A DNA stretch of 31,968 nucleotides from CAZMXI01 sp964570205 (lineage in GTDB: Bacteria > Planctomycetota > Phycisphaerae > Tepidisphaerales > Tepidisphaeraceae): positions 1 through 31,968 of the forward strand of contig CAZMXI010000036.1 in the NCBI GenBank assembly GCA_964570205.1. Direction: 5' to 3'. Position 1 is the first letter of the stretch; each line of letters begins with the position of its first letter. The position numbers and the translations under genes were made by a program. The notes under the pieces were generated by a model. It worked only from the letters and a program-made list of their open reading frames with translations. It was not told the DNA's origin and did not search any database. Positions 17,191-26,900 of the stretch are shown here, in pieces.

Positions 17191-18018
17191 GTGGAAAACA
17201 GCCCGCCCTCGCCCGTCAAACTGCCCAAATCGCTGTTTGGGTACGAGGTCCTGCATCGGCTGGGCGAAGGCGCTGCCAGCACGATCTACGCCGTCAGCGA
17301 GCGCAAGACCGGGCAGGTTTATGCCCTCAAGCACGTCATCCGCAAGCAGGACAAGGACATCCGCTTCGTCAAGCAGCTCGAAAACGAATTCAACGTCACC
17401 CGCAAGTTCCGCAACCCCGCGCTGCGGCGGTGCTTCGACTTGAAGGTTTCCAAGTCCTTTTTTCGTGGCATCACCCAGGCAGCGCTGGTGATGGAGCTGT
17501 TCGACGGCGTGCCGCTCGACCAGCAGCGCCCGGCCGATCTGCCGACGGTCCTGGATCGGTTCAAGCAGGTGGCCAGGGGCCTGATGGGGCTGCACTACCT
17601 GCTGTTTGTCCATTGCGATTTGAAGCCGAATAACATCCTCACTGACGCCAATGGTAAGGTGAAGATCATCGATTTCGGCCAAGCCTGCGAGACCGGCACG
17701 GTCAAGGAGCGAATCCAGGGTACGCCGGATTTCATCGCCCCCGAGCAGGTGAAGCTGAAACCCGTCACAGTGCGCACGGATGTGTTTAACTTCGGGGCGA
17801 CACTGTACTGGGCGCTGTCGGGGCAGCGCATCCCGACGCTGTTTACCGTGCCCAAGGACCAGCGCGACGTGGTGCTGGAGTGCAAGTTCCCCTCTCCCAG
17901 GGATCTCAATCCCGAGGTGCCGCAGGAACTGTCGGACCTGGTCATGCAGTGCGTGCACGTCAATCCGCTCCGCCGGCCGGCTGATATGGCGGAGATCCTC
18001 ACTCGCCTGGGCGGATGA
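17191..18018 (+). CDS. Small serine/threonine protein kinase, non-RD type
   Basis: This is a cytoplasmic kinase domain of about 275 residues without sensor or transmembrane part. Features are the glycine loop LGEGAASTIYAV, Lys47 in YALKHV, a Glu in LENEFNV, the catalytic loop HCDLKPNN with Asp143 and Asn148, DFGQA with Asp161, and the activation segment ending GTPDFIAPEQ. The usual Arg before the catalytic Asp is Cys, so this is a non-RD kinase and probably does not need activation-loop phosphorylation. GTG at 17191 is chosen because GAGG lies six bases upstream; ATGs at 17155 and 17137 are alternatives. It may act with the upstream PP2C phosphatase on the same target, which is inferred from proximity only. 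Confidence 0.88.
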   Translation: MENSPPSPVKLPKSLFGYEVLHRLGEGAASTIYAVSERKTGQVYALKHVIRKQDKDIRFVKQLENEFNVTRKFRNPALRRCFDLKVSKSFFRGITQAALVMELFDGVPLDQQRPADLPTVLDRFKQVARGLMGLHYLLFVHCDLKPNNILTDANGKVKIIDFGQACETGTVKERIQGTPDFIAPEQVKLKPVTVRTDVFNFGATLYWALSGQRIPTLFTVPKDQRDVVLECKFPSPRDLNPEVPQELSDLVMQCVHVNPLRRPADMAEILTRLGG

Positions 18019-18054
18019 GCCCGCCCGGCGGGCCCCGCTAACATCCGACTTCAA

Positions 18055-18149
18055 TTCGCGGTACAAGAGTGGCCGTGAGCCAGTGGTCGTTCGACATTCT
18101 CCGGCAGACAGGGTGGGATTGGTGGGTTGTCATCTGCACCCTGGCGGCG
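18055..18149 (+). repeat. 95-bp direct repeat, copy A
   Basis: This copy matches 19707-19801 in the same orientation with 3 mismatches, all within an 8-base block (18067-18074). The last 75 bases are identical. It contains the start codon and first 24 codons of the VWA gene but no longer leads into that gene. The unbroken identity suggests a recent duplication. Confidence 0.95.
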
Positions 18150-18260
18150 ATGAAGGCGTTGTCGTCGCTGGAGGCGGACCTGCACCAGCACATCCACATG
18201 GAAAACAACATCATGTTCCGCCAGGCCGTCGAGCCGGAGGCGAAGCTGCGCGGGGAATAG
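18075..18260 (+). pseudogene. Chimeric fragment: VWA gene start joined to a hemerythrin-like tail
   Basis: This short open frame (61 codons from GTG 18075) joins two unrelated pieces. The first 25 codons are a copy of the start of the downstream VWA gene. From 18150 the frame reads a segment containing LEADLHQHIHMENNIMF, which resembles the last helix of RIC/YtfE/ScdA-type di-iron hemerythrin-like proteins. There a His and a Glu four residues later (HIHME) bind iron. Both parent proteins are cut off: the first after its first membrane segment, the second with only its last 35 or so residues. It is probably a product of rearrangement without function, though expression as a small membrane protein is not excluded. 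The hemerythrin match is by pattern. Confidence 0.7.
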
Positions 18261-18375
18261 GGGAAACTCGTGGTGCGGAGCGCAGAGCGGGCGCGGCGAT
18301 GCCCGGTGTCCGCTCCGCGGCATTTCGGGCGTCTGGTCCGCGAGGTGCGGCGGCCCCTTTGCCGGCACATGTGGC

Positions 18376-19466
18376 TCATTTGCCTTGAGACCGCTCAGCG
18401 CGTCTGAGGGCCGCCTGCGCCTCCAAGCCCTTCTGCTCCATCTCGAGAGACCTGGCAACCTCGCCCATCGTTTTCAGACAGCGCGCGGCGGAGAGATAGC
18501 CCCAAGGCTGCTTGGGTGCCACGGCGATCGCCCGCTCGTATTTCTCCAGGGCCGCATCGTACTCCTTCAGTTTCTCCAGACACTGCCCCCATAGTCCCCA
18601 GGTTCTGTCATTGCGTGGATCGAGCCGTGCGGCCTTCTCCAGTTTTTGCGACGCCATCCCGTAGTCTCGCTGGCCGTAGAGGGCATTGCCCCAGCAGATC
18701 CAGTAACGGGCGTCATCGGGTTCCATATTGGCTGCCCTGGCATATGCGTCGGCCGCCCGGTCATAGCGATTCAGGAACATGAGCGTGTTGCCCATGCCAT
18801 GAAAGCTCCACCCCGCGGTTCCTGCCTGACGACAATTTCGCGGTGTTTGAGCGCTTCCTCGTACTGCTTGGTCTCGTCGAGAACGTTAGCGAAGGTCTGG
18901 TGAACGAGCGATGAGCCAACCGGGACCAGCTTGAGCAGCTCGCGGTAGGCCGCCACGCCTTCTTCGTTCCGATTCCGGGCGCGGCACTGGACGGCGAGCA
19001 TCCAGACAATCAGGGGATCCTGGGCGTTGGCCTTGACCAACTCAAGCAGCGTCTTGAAGTTGGCCTCCAGATCACGACCCGAGTCCAGCGCCAGAATGGC
19101 CGCGGTGCAGCGCCCCTCCGGCGAACCAGGATCAGCGCGAGCGACCTCCTGGAACATCGGCAGGGCACTTTGAACGTCGAATCGACTGCGCATGCAGGCA
19201 GCGCGAAAGAACGCCAGTCGCTGGTGCTGGGGGTGCCTCCCGACCAGCCAGCCAAGGTACGTCTCGGCAGCGATCTGATTCCCTTCGGCCCAGATGGTGA
19301 GCACCGTCTGGCAGGCCTGATCGGGCGGCAAGAGGAGCACGTCCCTGAGGGATGGGAGCGGCCGGCTCTGCTCCGGCGCCGGACGCGTGGCGGGTTCAGC
19401 CGCAATCGCAGTCAAACAGAAACAGAATGCCCACGCGCCCCAAAGCGCTGATGAAGACCGACCCAT
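18376..19466 (-). pseudogene. Secreted TPR protein gene broken by a frameshift
   Basis: Two frames together encode one exported TPR protein of about 363 residues. The start at 19466 has a perfect AAAGGAGG upstream and a signal peptide (ALWGAWAFCFCLTAIAA). The first frame ends at 18771 shortly after EIVVRQEPRG. The second frame, stop at 18376, resumes in phase with the TPR pattern as WSFHGMGNTLMFLNRYDRAA and continues with two or three further repeats. The shift maps to the C-run at 18811-18814 (a G-run in the gene), where one base appears lost. With the base restored the repeat period is 33-34 residues. It could be a true mutation or a sequencing error. The gene lies wholly between the two copies of the 95-bp repeat. 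Confidence 0.82.
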
Positions 19467-19706
19467 CGCTCCTCCTTTGTTGATGTCCGCGGCACAGGCG
19501 AGCAGCAGGAATACGGTATTCGGTCGTGGCCTTGGTCGCAAGTGCGCCTCGTGGGGGCGCGCCATCGCCTGGGCGGTAGATCTCGACCTGTGCGAAGGCG
19601 GGCGTGGCGTATCCAGCGTCTGCTGACGCTGCGCACCTCAACCCTTTGGCCGGCATGTCCGGCGGTCCATTGAGCCTTGGCGGGCCAGAGTGACAAGCAG
19701 GCCGTT
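19467..19706. other. Intergenic stretch upstream of the VWA gene
   Basis: This is the 240-base stretch between the start of the broken TPR gene and repeat copy B. Short open frames on both strands have no ribosome-binding site or family resemblance. It should hold the TPR promoter, read leftward, and belongs to the segment bracketed by the direct repeat. Confidence 0.4.
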
Positions 19707-19801
19707 TTCGCGGTACAACAGGGGCAGTGAGCCAGTGGTCGTTCGACATTCTCCGGCAGACAGGGTGGGATTGGTGGGTTGTCATCTGCACCCTGGCGGC
19801 G
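19707..19801 (+). repeat. 95-bp direct repeat, copy B (original)
   Basis: This copy pairs with 18055-18149. It runs from 20 bases upstream of the VWA start codon through its first 25 codons and continues into an intact gene, so it is the likely source. The segment between the two copies is 1557 bases long. Confidence 0.95.
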
Positions 19802-22243
19802 GGCGTGCTGGTTTCGTATGCCCTGGTGCGCCGGCTGTGGCGCGTGCCGGTAGGCTGGATTGCGCTGCTGTGCGTGGGGCTGGGCGCTGGGGGGACCATT
19901 GCCGTACTGACGATGCCATCGCTGCACGATCCTTTTGTCGGGCTTATCTGGACCTTTGCGGTGCTGGTCCTGCTGTCGGCCACGTTTTACCTGAACCTCC
20001 AGCCGCAACTGGGCGCTGGCCGGATGCTCGTACTGTTGGGCCTGCGCGTGTTGGCGCTGGCGCTGCTCGTGCCGATGCTCTTCGAGCCTGTGGTGAGGTT
20101 CATTACCAGGCCCCGTCCCGAGCGGCCGCTGGTCGTGATGGTTGATGCCTCGGGCAGCATGTCGTTTCCCGATGTGCAGAACGGCCCGACGCGCATCCAG
20201 TCGGTCTGGCAGGTGCTGCGGCCGCAATTAGGCCGAATCAACGACCATTTCATCCCCAGCTATTTCACGTTCCACACGGATGTCAAGGCCGTCAAGAAGC
20301 CGGACGACCTTGGCAAGGCGGTCGCCGATGGCAGGGCGACCGATATCCTGGGGGCGATCAACAAGGTGCTCAGGGAGGCCGGCGACCTCCGCCCCGATGC
20401 GGCCATCGTGCTGATCAGCGATGGCATCGACAATACCTCGCCGGCCGTCGCGGAAACGCTGCGGGCGCAGCGCCGGCCGGTTCATACGGTGCGCGTCGGG
20501 TCCGAACAGACCGAGCCGGCAGCGCTGGCGAACGTCGCGGTCGACAACGTCGAGACCACTGACGATTTCGTGGTGGATCATGAGTCCAAGGTCAGGGTGA
20601 CGGTCCGCAGCGCTGCGCTGAACAACCGCGTGGTCGAGGTGAAGCTGGGTGAGGTGGATGCCGCCGGAAAGCCCAAGGGCAAATTCGCCTCTGCCACGCT
20701 CGTGCTGAAGCCTGATCCGGCAGGTCAGGTGGTAGACCTGCCGTTCAAGCCCGCGGCGGTGGGCGTGCAGCGTCTGGCGGCGTGGATCGACCCCATCGCC
20801 GGCGAGCGGAGCACGGTGGACAACCGCCAGGAGTTCCAGGGCCTGGCGCTGGATCCGCGCATCAAGGTGCTGTACATCGAGGGGCGGGTGCGGCCGGAGT
20901 ACACCCAGCTCAATCGGGCCCTGGCGCGCGATCCGAACGTCGAAGTGTCATCGCTGTTGCGCATCACCGCCGACCGATTCGCGGCGTCGGGCACGGTGAA
21001 CGGTGAGGCGTTTGAGCGCATGCCCGCCAGCGCTGACCGGTGGAGCAGGTTCGATGTGGTCATCATTGGCGACCTGGATTCGAGCTTCATCAACAAGCTC
21101 CAGCAGGCGGCCATCGAGCAGTACATCCTCAAGGGCGGCGGCCTGCTGATGATGGGCGGCCAGAACACGTTCGGCCCGGGGGGCTATCAGGATACGCCCA
21201 TCGAAAAAGCCCTGCCCGTGTTCACAGGGGACCTCAAGAGCCCGCAGGAGCGCACGCCGTTTATACCGAAGCTGACCGAAGCAGGGCAGGCCCACCCGGC
21301 GCTGGAAGGCCTTTCGGCGTGGTTCGATGGAACTCACAAGGATGCCAAGGACTTCAAGCCGCTGCTGGGCAATGTCGTCGTGCCGCGGCCCAAAGCCGGT
21401 GCGCAGGTGCTGCTGGTGCACGCCGACCGCCCCGGCCCGGATGGCCAGCCGCAGATCGTGCTGGCCACCCAGCGGTATGGCGAAGGCCGAAGCGCTGCCC
21501 TCACCGCCGACACGACCTACCTGTGGTACCTCCGCATGCGAGGCATGGGCCAGGACAGTCCCTACAACCAGTTCTGGGGCCAGTTGGTGCGCTGGCTGGC
21601 CGGCGAGGATGTCCGCAACCGCTCGCGCGGCGCGGGGCTGGATGGCCTGTTGAACAAGAGCATGTACCAGCTTGGCGAATCGGTGCGCGTGCGGGCGATG
21701 GTGCGCGACGAGCGCGGCGACGCCACCCGCTTCGCATCCGTCAACCTGGCCGTCCGGCGGGCCGATGGCAAGGATGCCCGGCAATTCCCGCTCAACCCGG
21801 TGGAGTCTCGCGCTGGGCTGTACGATGTCACCATCCCCAACCCCGACAAGGGCGACTGGGTGATTGAGCTATCGGCCAGCAAGGACGGCAAGCCGCTGGA
21901 CAGGCAGGAACTCAAATTCACGGTGATTCCGCCGGCCGAGGAACTGCTCAAGATTGCCGCCAATCCCAGCCTGCTTCGCGACATTGCCCAACAGACGCGC
22001 GGTTTCCATTATGAGCTGGCGCAACTGCCGAACCTGCTGGAGGATCTGATCCGCTCGGGCGGGCCGGCGCCGACAGCCAGGCAGGAAACGGTGCCGCTGG
22101 CCAACACGCTGCGCGCGATGCTGGCGTGGATCGGCTCAAATCCACAGTGGCCAACGAGATATGACCTGCCAATGCAGGCCGGATTGATCGTCGTGATGCT
22201 GGCCGCCGAGTGGTCCCTCCGTCGCCGCTGGCAGTTGCCCTGA
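19727..22243 (+). CDS. Membrane protein with VWA and GATase-like domains
   Basis: This is an 838-residue membrane protein of unknown function, starting with GTG. Four transmembrane helices occupy about residues 16-120. A von Willebrand A domain follows at about 134-260 with an intact metal-binding MIDAS site (Asp140, Ser142 and Ser144 in DASGS, Thr205, Asp232 in SDGID). A beta-sandwich linker leads to a glutamine-amidotransferase-like domain at about 376-500 (IKVLYIEGRVRPEY, then YILKGGGLLMMGG), a combination common in planctomycetes and other bacteria. There is no obvious catalytic Cys, so binding is more likely than catalysis. A last transmembrane helix lies near residues 812-832. Its first 25 codons are duplicated 1.65 kb upstream. 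It precedes the propeller gene by 123 bases. Confidence 0.88.
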   Translation: MSQWSFDILRQTGWDWWVVICTLAAGVLVSYALVRRLWRVPVGWIALLCVGLGAGGTIAVLTMPSLHDPFVGLIWTFAVLVLLSATFYLNLQPQLGAGRMLVLLGLRVLALALLVPMLFEPVVRFITRPRPERPLVVMVDASGSMSFPDVQNGPTRIQSVWQVLRPQLGRINDHFIPSYFTFHTDVKAVKKPDDLGKAVADGRATDILGAINKVLREAGDLRPDAAIVLISDGIDNTSPAVAETLRAQRRPVHTVRVGSEQTEPAALANVAVDNVETTDDFVVDHESKVRVTVRSAALNNRVVEVKLGEVDAAGKPKGKFASATLVLKPDPAGQVVDLPFKPAAVGVQRLAAWIDPIAGERSTVDNRQEFQGLALDPRIKVLYIEGRVRPEYTQLNRALARDPNVEVSSLLRITADRFAASGTVNGEAFERMPASADRWSRFDVVIIGDLDSSFINKLQQAAIEQYILKGGGLLMMGGQNTFGPGGYQDTPIEKALPVFTGDLKSPQERTPFIPKLTEAGQAHPALEGLSAWFDGTHKDAKDFKPLLGNVVVPRPKAGAQVLLVHADRPGPDGQPQIVLATQRYGEGRSAALTADTTYLWYLRMRGMGQDSPYNQFWGQLVRWLAGEDVRNRSRGAGLDGLLNKSMYQLGESVRVRAMVRDERGDATRFASVNLAVRRADGKDARQFPLNPVESRAGLYDVTIPNPDKGDWVIELSASKDGKPLDRQELKFTVIPPAEELLKIAANPSLLRDIAQQTRGFHYELAQLPNLLEDLIRSGGPAPTARQETVPLANTLRAMLAWIGSNPQWPTRYDLPMQAGLIVVMLAAEWSLRRRWQLP

Positions 22244-22366
22244 CGGGGCAACGTTCCTGTGGTCAATCTGTATGAACCTTGGGTAACATTCAGGCTTTCG
22301 GCGCATGCTGGATGTAATGGACTTCGCTGGCGCGCCCGTTGGCGCCATTTGGGAAATGCGATCAAA

Positions 22367-23971
22367 ATGATGGATGCGTATCCGTTTGATGGCCTTGCAG
22401 TTGTGCCGATCTTCGTGAATGCCGGCACGGCGATTCTGCCGGCGATCCTGGCGCCGCTGGCCAGCGTGTTGGCGCTGCTGGTGCGGCCGAGGGAACTGGT
22501 GCGCGCCTGCCGCCGCCGACCGTGGGCGCCTGCACTGGTGGTGCTTGCCGGGGTGGGGGTCTACTTCATGGTGGTTCATTTGGTCCAGGGCACGGCCGCG
22601 AAGGCCGGTCCGGCCGCCCAAGTCTCCGCCACCGGAATCAACTGGGTCGCTCTGGCTGAGGAACACATCCGCCGTCAGAGGGCGGGTCTGGATGACGTCA
22701 CCACCGGCACCAGCCAGGCCGGCTCGCACGGGGCAGTGGTCTTTCGCTATGGCTACGACCGCTGTGGCCACGATGGCGGACCAGCGCTGATTGACTTGAA
22801 GACCGAGCCGCTCTGGCAGGTGAAGATCGACGATGCGATGTTCCTTTCTTCTCCCGCAGTCTTTAAAGACCGGGTTTATGCCGCCACGACCACGCTCGAA
22901 CCGATCTCCGGCAACTTCGGCCAGGTCGTGTGCGTCGAGGCAAAGACCGGCAAGGTGATCTGGAAGACCGAGGAGATCGATGGCGAATGGCCCAAGCCAT
23001 TTTTCAGCTCGCCGGCGATCACGGCGGATGGCAAGTACCTGGTCATCGGCCAGGGGTTGCACGATGACAAAGACAGCTATCTGATGTGCTTTGATACCGA
23101 AAAGGGCACGCTGAAGTGGAAGATCAAGACGCCGCTGCACATCGAGGGCTCGCCGGCCATTCATGGCGACATGGTCGTTGCCGGCGCGGGTGCGATCGAA
23201 GTCGGCCCCGACAAGAAGCCCGAGGGCGATCCCGGCTTCGTGATCGCAGTGCGCATCTCCGATGGCAAGGAACTTTGGCGCTATCGCCTGGCAGACCCGG
23301 AAAGCTCTCCGGCCATTGCCCCCGACGGCACGGTCTATATCGGTTCCGGCTGGAACGGCAACGCCGTTGTCGCCTTGCGTAGCGAGACCGATGAGCACTT
23401 GAGGGCGAAGAGCCAGAGCCGGCTGATCTGGTCGACGCCCACGATTGTTCCCATCGTTGGCGGCATCACGCTGGCGGGCGACCTGGTCATCACCGGCGGC
23501 GGCTATGGCGACTATGTCTCCAGCGGCCCGAAACCCGGCGGGATCGTCGTGGCGATGGATCGCAAGACCGGCGACATCCGCTGGCAGACGAAGATCGAAG
23601 ATTCGGTTCTGGGCGCTATTGCCGTGGCAGGCGACGTGGCGGTCTGCCCCGGCCGCGGCGGCAAGGTCCTGGCGCTGTCGCTTGCCGACGGCAGGCCCCT
23701 CTGGAGCCATCCCGTCAGCGGCAAGACGCCGGTCCTGGCGTCGCCGGCATACGCACGCGGCATCGCTTATGCGGTGAGCTGCGACGGCTACCTGGGCGTG
23801 ATCGATGCGCGCGATCCGAAGGACATCAAGCTTCAACAGGTGCCCCTGAACGGCAAGGCCGTCAGCGAGGCGCTTACGCTCAGCTCCCCCATGATCGCCG
23901 GCGGCTGCGTTTTTGTCGGGACGCAGACCGGAGGGCTTCGGTGCTATGTCGGGAACTCGTTGGTTGAGTAG
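22367..23971 (+). CDS. Membrane-anchored PQQ-type beta-propeller protein
   Basis: This protein of about 534 residues has two N-terminal transmembrane segments (about 10-40 and 50-72), then an extracytoplasmic propeller. Blades show the PQQ/YVTN pattern: VVCVEAKTGKVIWKT, LMCFDTEKGTLKWKI, VIAVRISDGKELWRY, VVAMDRKTGDIRWQT and VLALSLADGRPLWSH. No dehydrogenase catalytic residues are recognised, so this is a BamB-like or ligand-binding propeller and not a quinoprotein enzyme. The frame is open to a GTG at 22259; the tandem ATG at 22367 is preferred because the earlier part lacks structure, but the ribosome-binding site is weak. It is followed after 14 bases by the phosphotransferase/membrane fusion. 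Confidence 0.85.
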   Translation: MMDAYPFDGLAVVPIFVNAGTAILPAILAPLASVLALLVRPRELVRACRRRPWAPALVVLAGVGVYFMVVHLVQGTAAKAGPAAQVSATGINWVALAEEHIRRQRAGLDDVTTGTSQAGSHGAVVFRYGYDRCGHDGGPALIDLKTEPLWQVKIDDAMFLSSPAVFKDRVYAATTTLEPISGNFGQVVCVEAKTGKVIWKTEEIDGEWPKPFFSSPAITADGKYLVIGQGLHDDKDSYLMCFDTEKGTLKWKIKTPLHIEGSPAIHGDMVVAGAGAIEVGPDKKPEGDPGFVIAVRISDGKELWRYRLADPESSPAIAPDGTVYIGSGWNGNAVVALRSETDEHLRAKSQSRLIWSTPTIVPIVGGITLAGDLVITGGGYGDYVSSGPKPGGIVVAMDRKTGDIRWQTKIEDSVLGAIAVAGDVAVCPGRGGKVLALSLADGRPLWSHPVSGKTPVLASPAYARGIAYAVSCDGYLGVIDARDPKDIKLQQVPLNGKAVSEALTLSSPMIAGGCVFVGTQTGGLRCYVGNSLVE

Positions 23972-23985
23972 AAAAGGGCGTTTTC

Positions 23986-26900
23986 ATGGATTCGGCGCAG
24001 CCTTGGCTTCAGGAACTTCGCGACTGCCGCGATACGTCGCTGGTCGGCGGCAAGGCGATCAACCTCGGCGAGCTGCTGCGCGCGGGGTTCAGCGTTCCCG
24101 ACGGTTTCGTTGTGACGACGGAGGCGTATCGCGCTGTCCGCGCGGCCGATCATGGGCGCATGCCAGACGACCTTAGGCGGCAGATCATCGCCGCCTGGCG
24201 CCAGATGGACAGCGTGCCGGTGGCGGTGCGCTCGTCAGCCACCGCCGAAGACCTGGCCGAGGCCTCCATGGCCGGGCAGTACGACACGTTTCTCAACATC
24301 GCCGCCGAAGAAGCGCTGCTGGATGCCATCGGCCGTTGCTGGGCAAGCCTGGACTCGCCGCGCACGCGGTCCTACCTGGCCGAGCACGGCATCGACCTGT
24401 CGAAGGTCGCGATGGCGGTCGTCGTGCAGCAGCTCGTGCCGGCCGACGTGGCGGGGGTGATTTTCACCGCCAATCCGCACACGGGTTCGCGCGAAGAGAT
24501 GCTGGTCGAGGCGAGCTGGGGCCTCGGCGAGGCGGTGGTGTCGGGGCTGGTGCAGCCGGATGTGCTGCGCCTAGATCGCGAGACGGGCCGGGTCATTCAC
24601 CAGGCGATTGCCGACAAGGCGGTCTGGATTCCGCCGGGCTCGCACGATGAGGCGCCGGTGGAAGACTCGCGCCGGCGGCTCGCGTGCCTTGGCGCAAGCG
24701 ATATCGAGTTGCTGTGGCGGATGGCCAGTCGCAGCGCTGACTATTTCCAGTCGCCGCAGGATATGGAATTTGCCATCCACGATGGCCGGGCATATCTGCT
24801 GCAATCGCGCGCGATCACGACGCTGGAGCACGTCGAGGCGTATGAGAAGCTGCTGCAGTCATCCCGCGACGAGCTTCGCCGCCAGCTTGGCGCTGGCCGC
24901 GGGCCATGGGCCCTGCACAACCTCAGCGAGACGCTGAAGCATCCCACCCCGCTGACCTGGAGTGTGATCAAGCGGTTTATGTCCGGGTCGGGCGGCTTCG
25001 GCGAGATGTACCGCATGGCGGGCTTCGAGCCGTCGGTCCGCGTGTGCGGCGAAGGGTTCCTGGAGCGCATTGCCGGCCGGGTTTACATGGATTTGTCAGT
25101 CGCCGCCGAGATGTTCTTCGACGGCTATGCCTTCAATTACGATGTCGAGCTGCTGCGACGCCAGCTGGATGCCGCGCAGAATCCGCCGACCGTCCCCTAT
25201 GGGACTATGCGACAGCGCATTCGCACCGCCCGTCGCGTAAGAGCGGTCAACCGCAAGCTCCATGCCATCGCCGAGGATTTCAGCAACCAACTGGCGGGGC
25301 GGATCATCCCGAAGTTCACGGCTTGGTGCGCTCAAGAGAAGGCCCGGGACCTTGCTGGCTTGTCCACCCTCGAATTGATTGAGCTGTGGCGGGAGCGAGA
25401 GCGGAAGGTCATGGATGAATTCGCGCCCAAGTCGCTCCTGCCCAGCCTGATTGCGGCAATGGCCATCGCGGATCTGCGGCAGATGCTTGATGAGTGCATC
25501 TGGGATGAGGACCCCGATGAGCTTGCGAACGTGCTGGCCGCCGATGAGCAGCCCGACCTGACGGTGCTGGCCAATGCCCAGCTCTACGAGGTCGCACAGG
25601 GCCTCCGAACGCTCGATCAATGGCTGGCCGACCACGGCCATCGCGCGCCCGATGAGTTCGACCTGGCCACGCCTCGCTGGCGAGAACAGCCAGATGCCCT
25701 CCGTGCCATGGCCGCCCACCTGAAGAGCGGCGCTGATCCCCTGGAGCTGCACCGGCATCGCATCTCCCGTGCCCGCCAGCGCTGGCAGGAAATCAGCCGA
25801 TACCTTCGAGATCGCGACACGCCCCATCTGCGACGGCGCATGGACCTGGCGCGCCGCTATATGCCGTGGCGTGAGAACGCCAAGCATTACCTGATGCTCG
25901 GCTATGATCTGCTGCGAGATGTGGCTCTGGAAGCGTCGCGCAGGTTAGAAATCGACTCCGGCGTGTTTCAACTCACTTTGGAAGAACTGCTGGAAGCATT
26001 GCGCGAGAGCAGCGCGCCGCGGCATGCCATCAATGAACGCACGATCGTCTATGGCGCCGAACAGCGGGTCGTCCTGCCCCAGATCATTGATTCGGCGGCC
26101 ATCGACACGCTGGGGCAGCCGCCCAGGCTGGAATCGACCGATCATTATCCGGCCTTCGCATTGTCCACCGGCTATGCCTGCGGGCCGGCGCGCATCGTTT
26201 GTTCGCCGCAGGATGCCGGAGACTTGGGTGCGGGTTATGTCCTCGTATGCCCGTCAACCGATCCGGGCTGGACGCCGCTGTTCGTCAATGCATCTGGCCT
26301 GGTGCTGGAGTGCGGCGGCGCGTTGTCCCATGGCGCTGTCGTAGCGAGGGAGATGAACATCCCCGCCGTGGTGGTTCCTGGCGCCACCAAGCTCTTCGCC
26401 GATGGCGAGGTGATCACGGTGGATGGACGGCATGGCGCGGTCAGCCGCAGCGCCCGGATACAACCAGTTGATGCGGCCGAATCCGCTGAACCCGATGAGT
26501 CGGATGCCCACATCCCTCGCAACCTGGTTCCGCCGGGCAAGAGTCGCTTTGAGCGGTCCGCCAACATTTTGGCGTTCTGGTGCGCGGTCGTCTGGGGCTT
26601 CTACCTTGCGGCAGCCTTTCTCCTGCCCGAGCGCTGGCTCTATCAGCCATCCCTGCGCGCGATGGATTTTGTCCTCTGGCCCGTCGTGCGCCTTGCCGGC
26701 AAGCCCGGAACCGTGATCATCGTCGCCGCGGCGATGGCGGTTGGCACCATGCTCCTTCAGCGTCTGGCCACTGACAACAAGCGCCTGCGTGAGGCCAAGA
26801 GACGTTCGACACAGCTCACCCAGGCTGCCCTGAAACTGCCGCGCGGCGCTCCCCGCCGGCAGGCCATGCTGGGCTTGGCGCATCCTGTGCAATGGCGCAT

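Noticed and set aside
18055..19801. Insertion sequence or transposon
   Set aside because: A direct repeat is present, but no transposase frame or terminal inverted repeats are seen between the copies, and 95 bases is far longer than usual target duplications.
22367..23971. Quinoprotein alcohol dehydrogenase
   Set aside because: Only the blade pattern is present. The catalytic Asp, calcium ligands and Cys pair of those enzymes are not recognisable.
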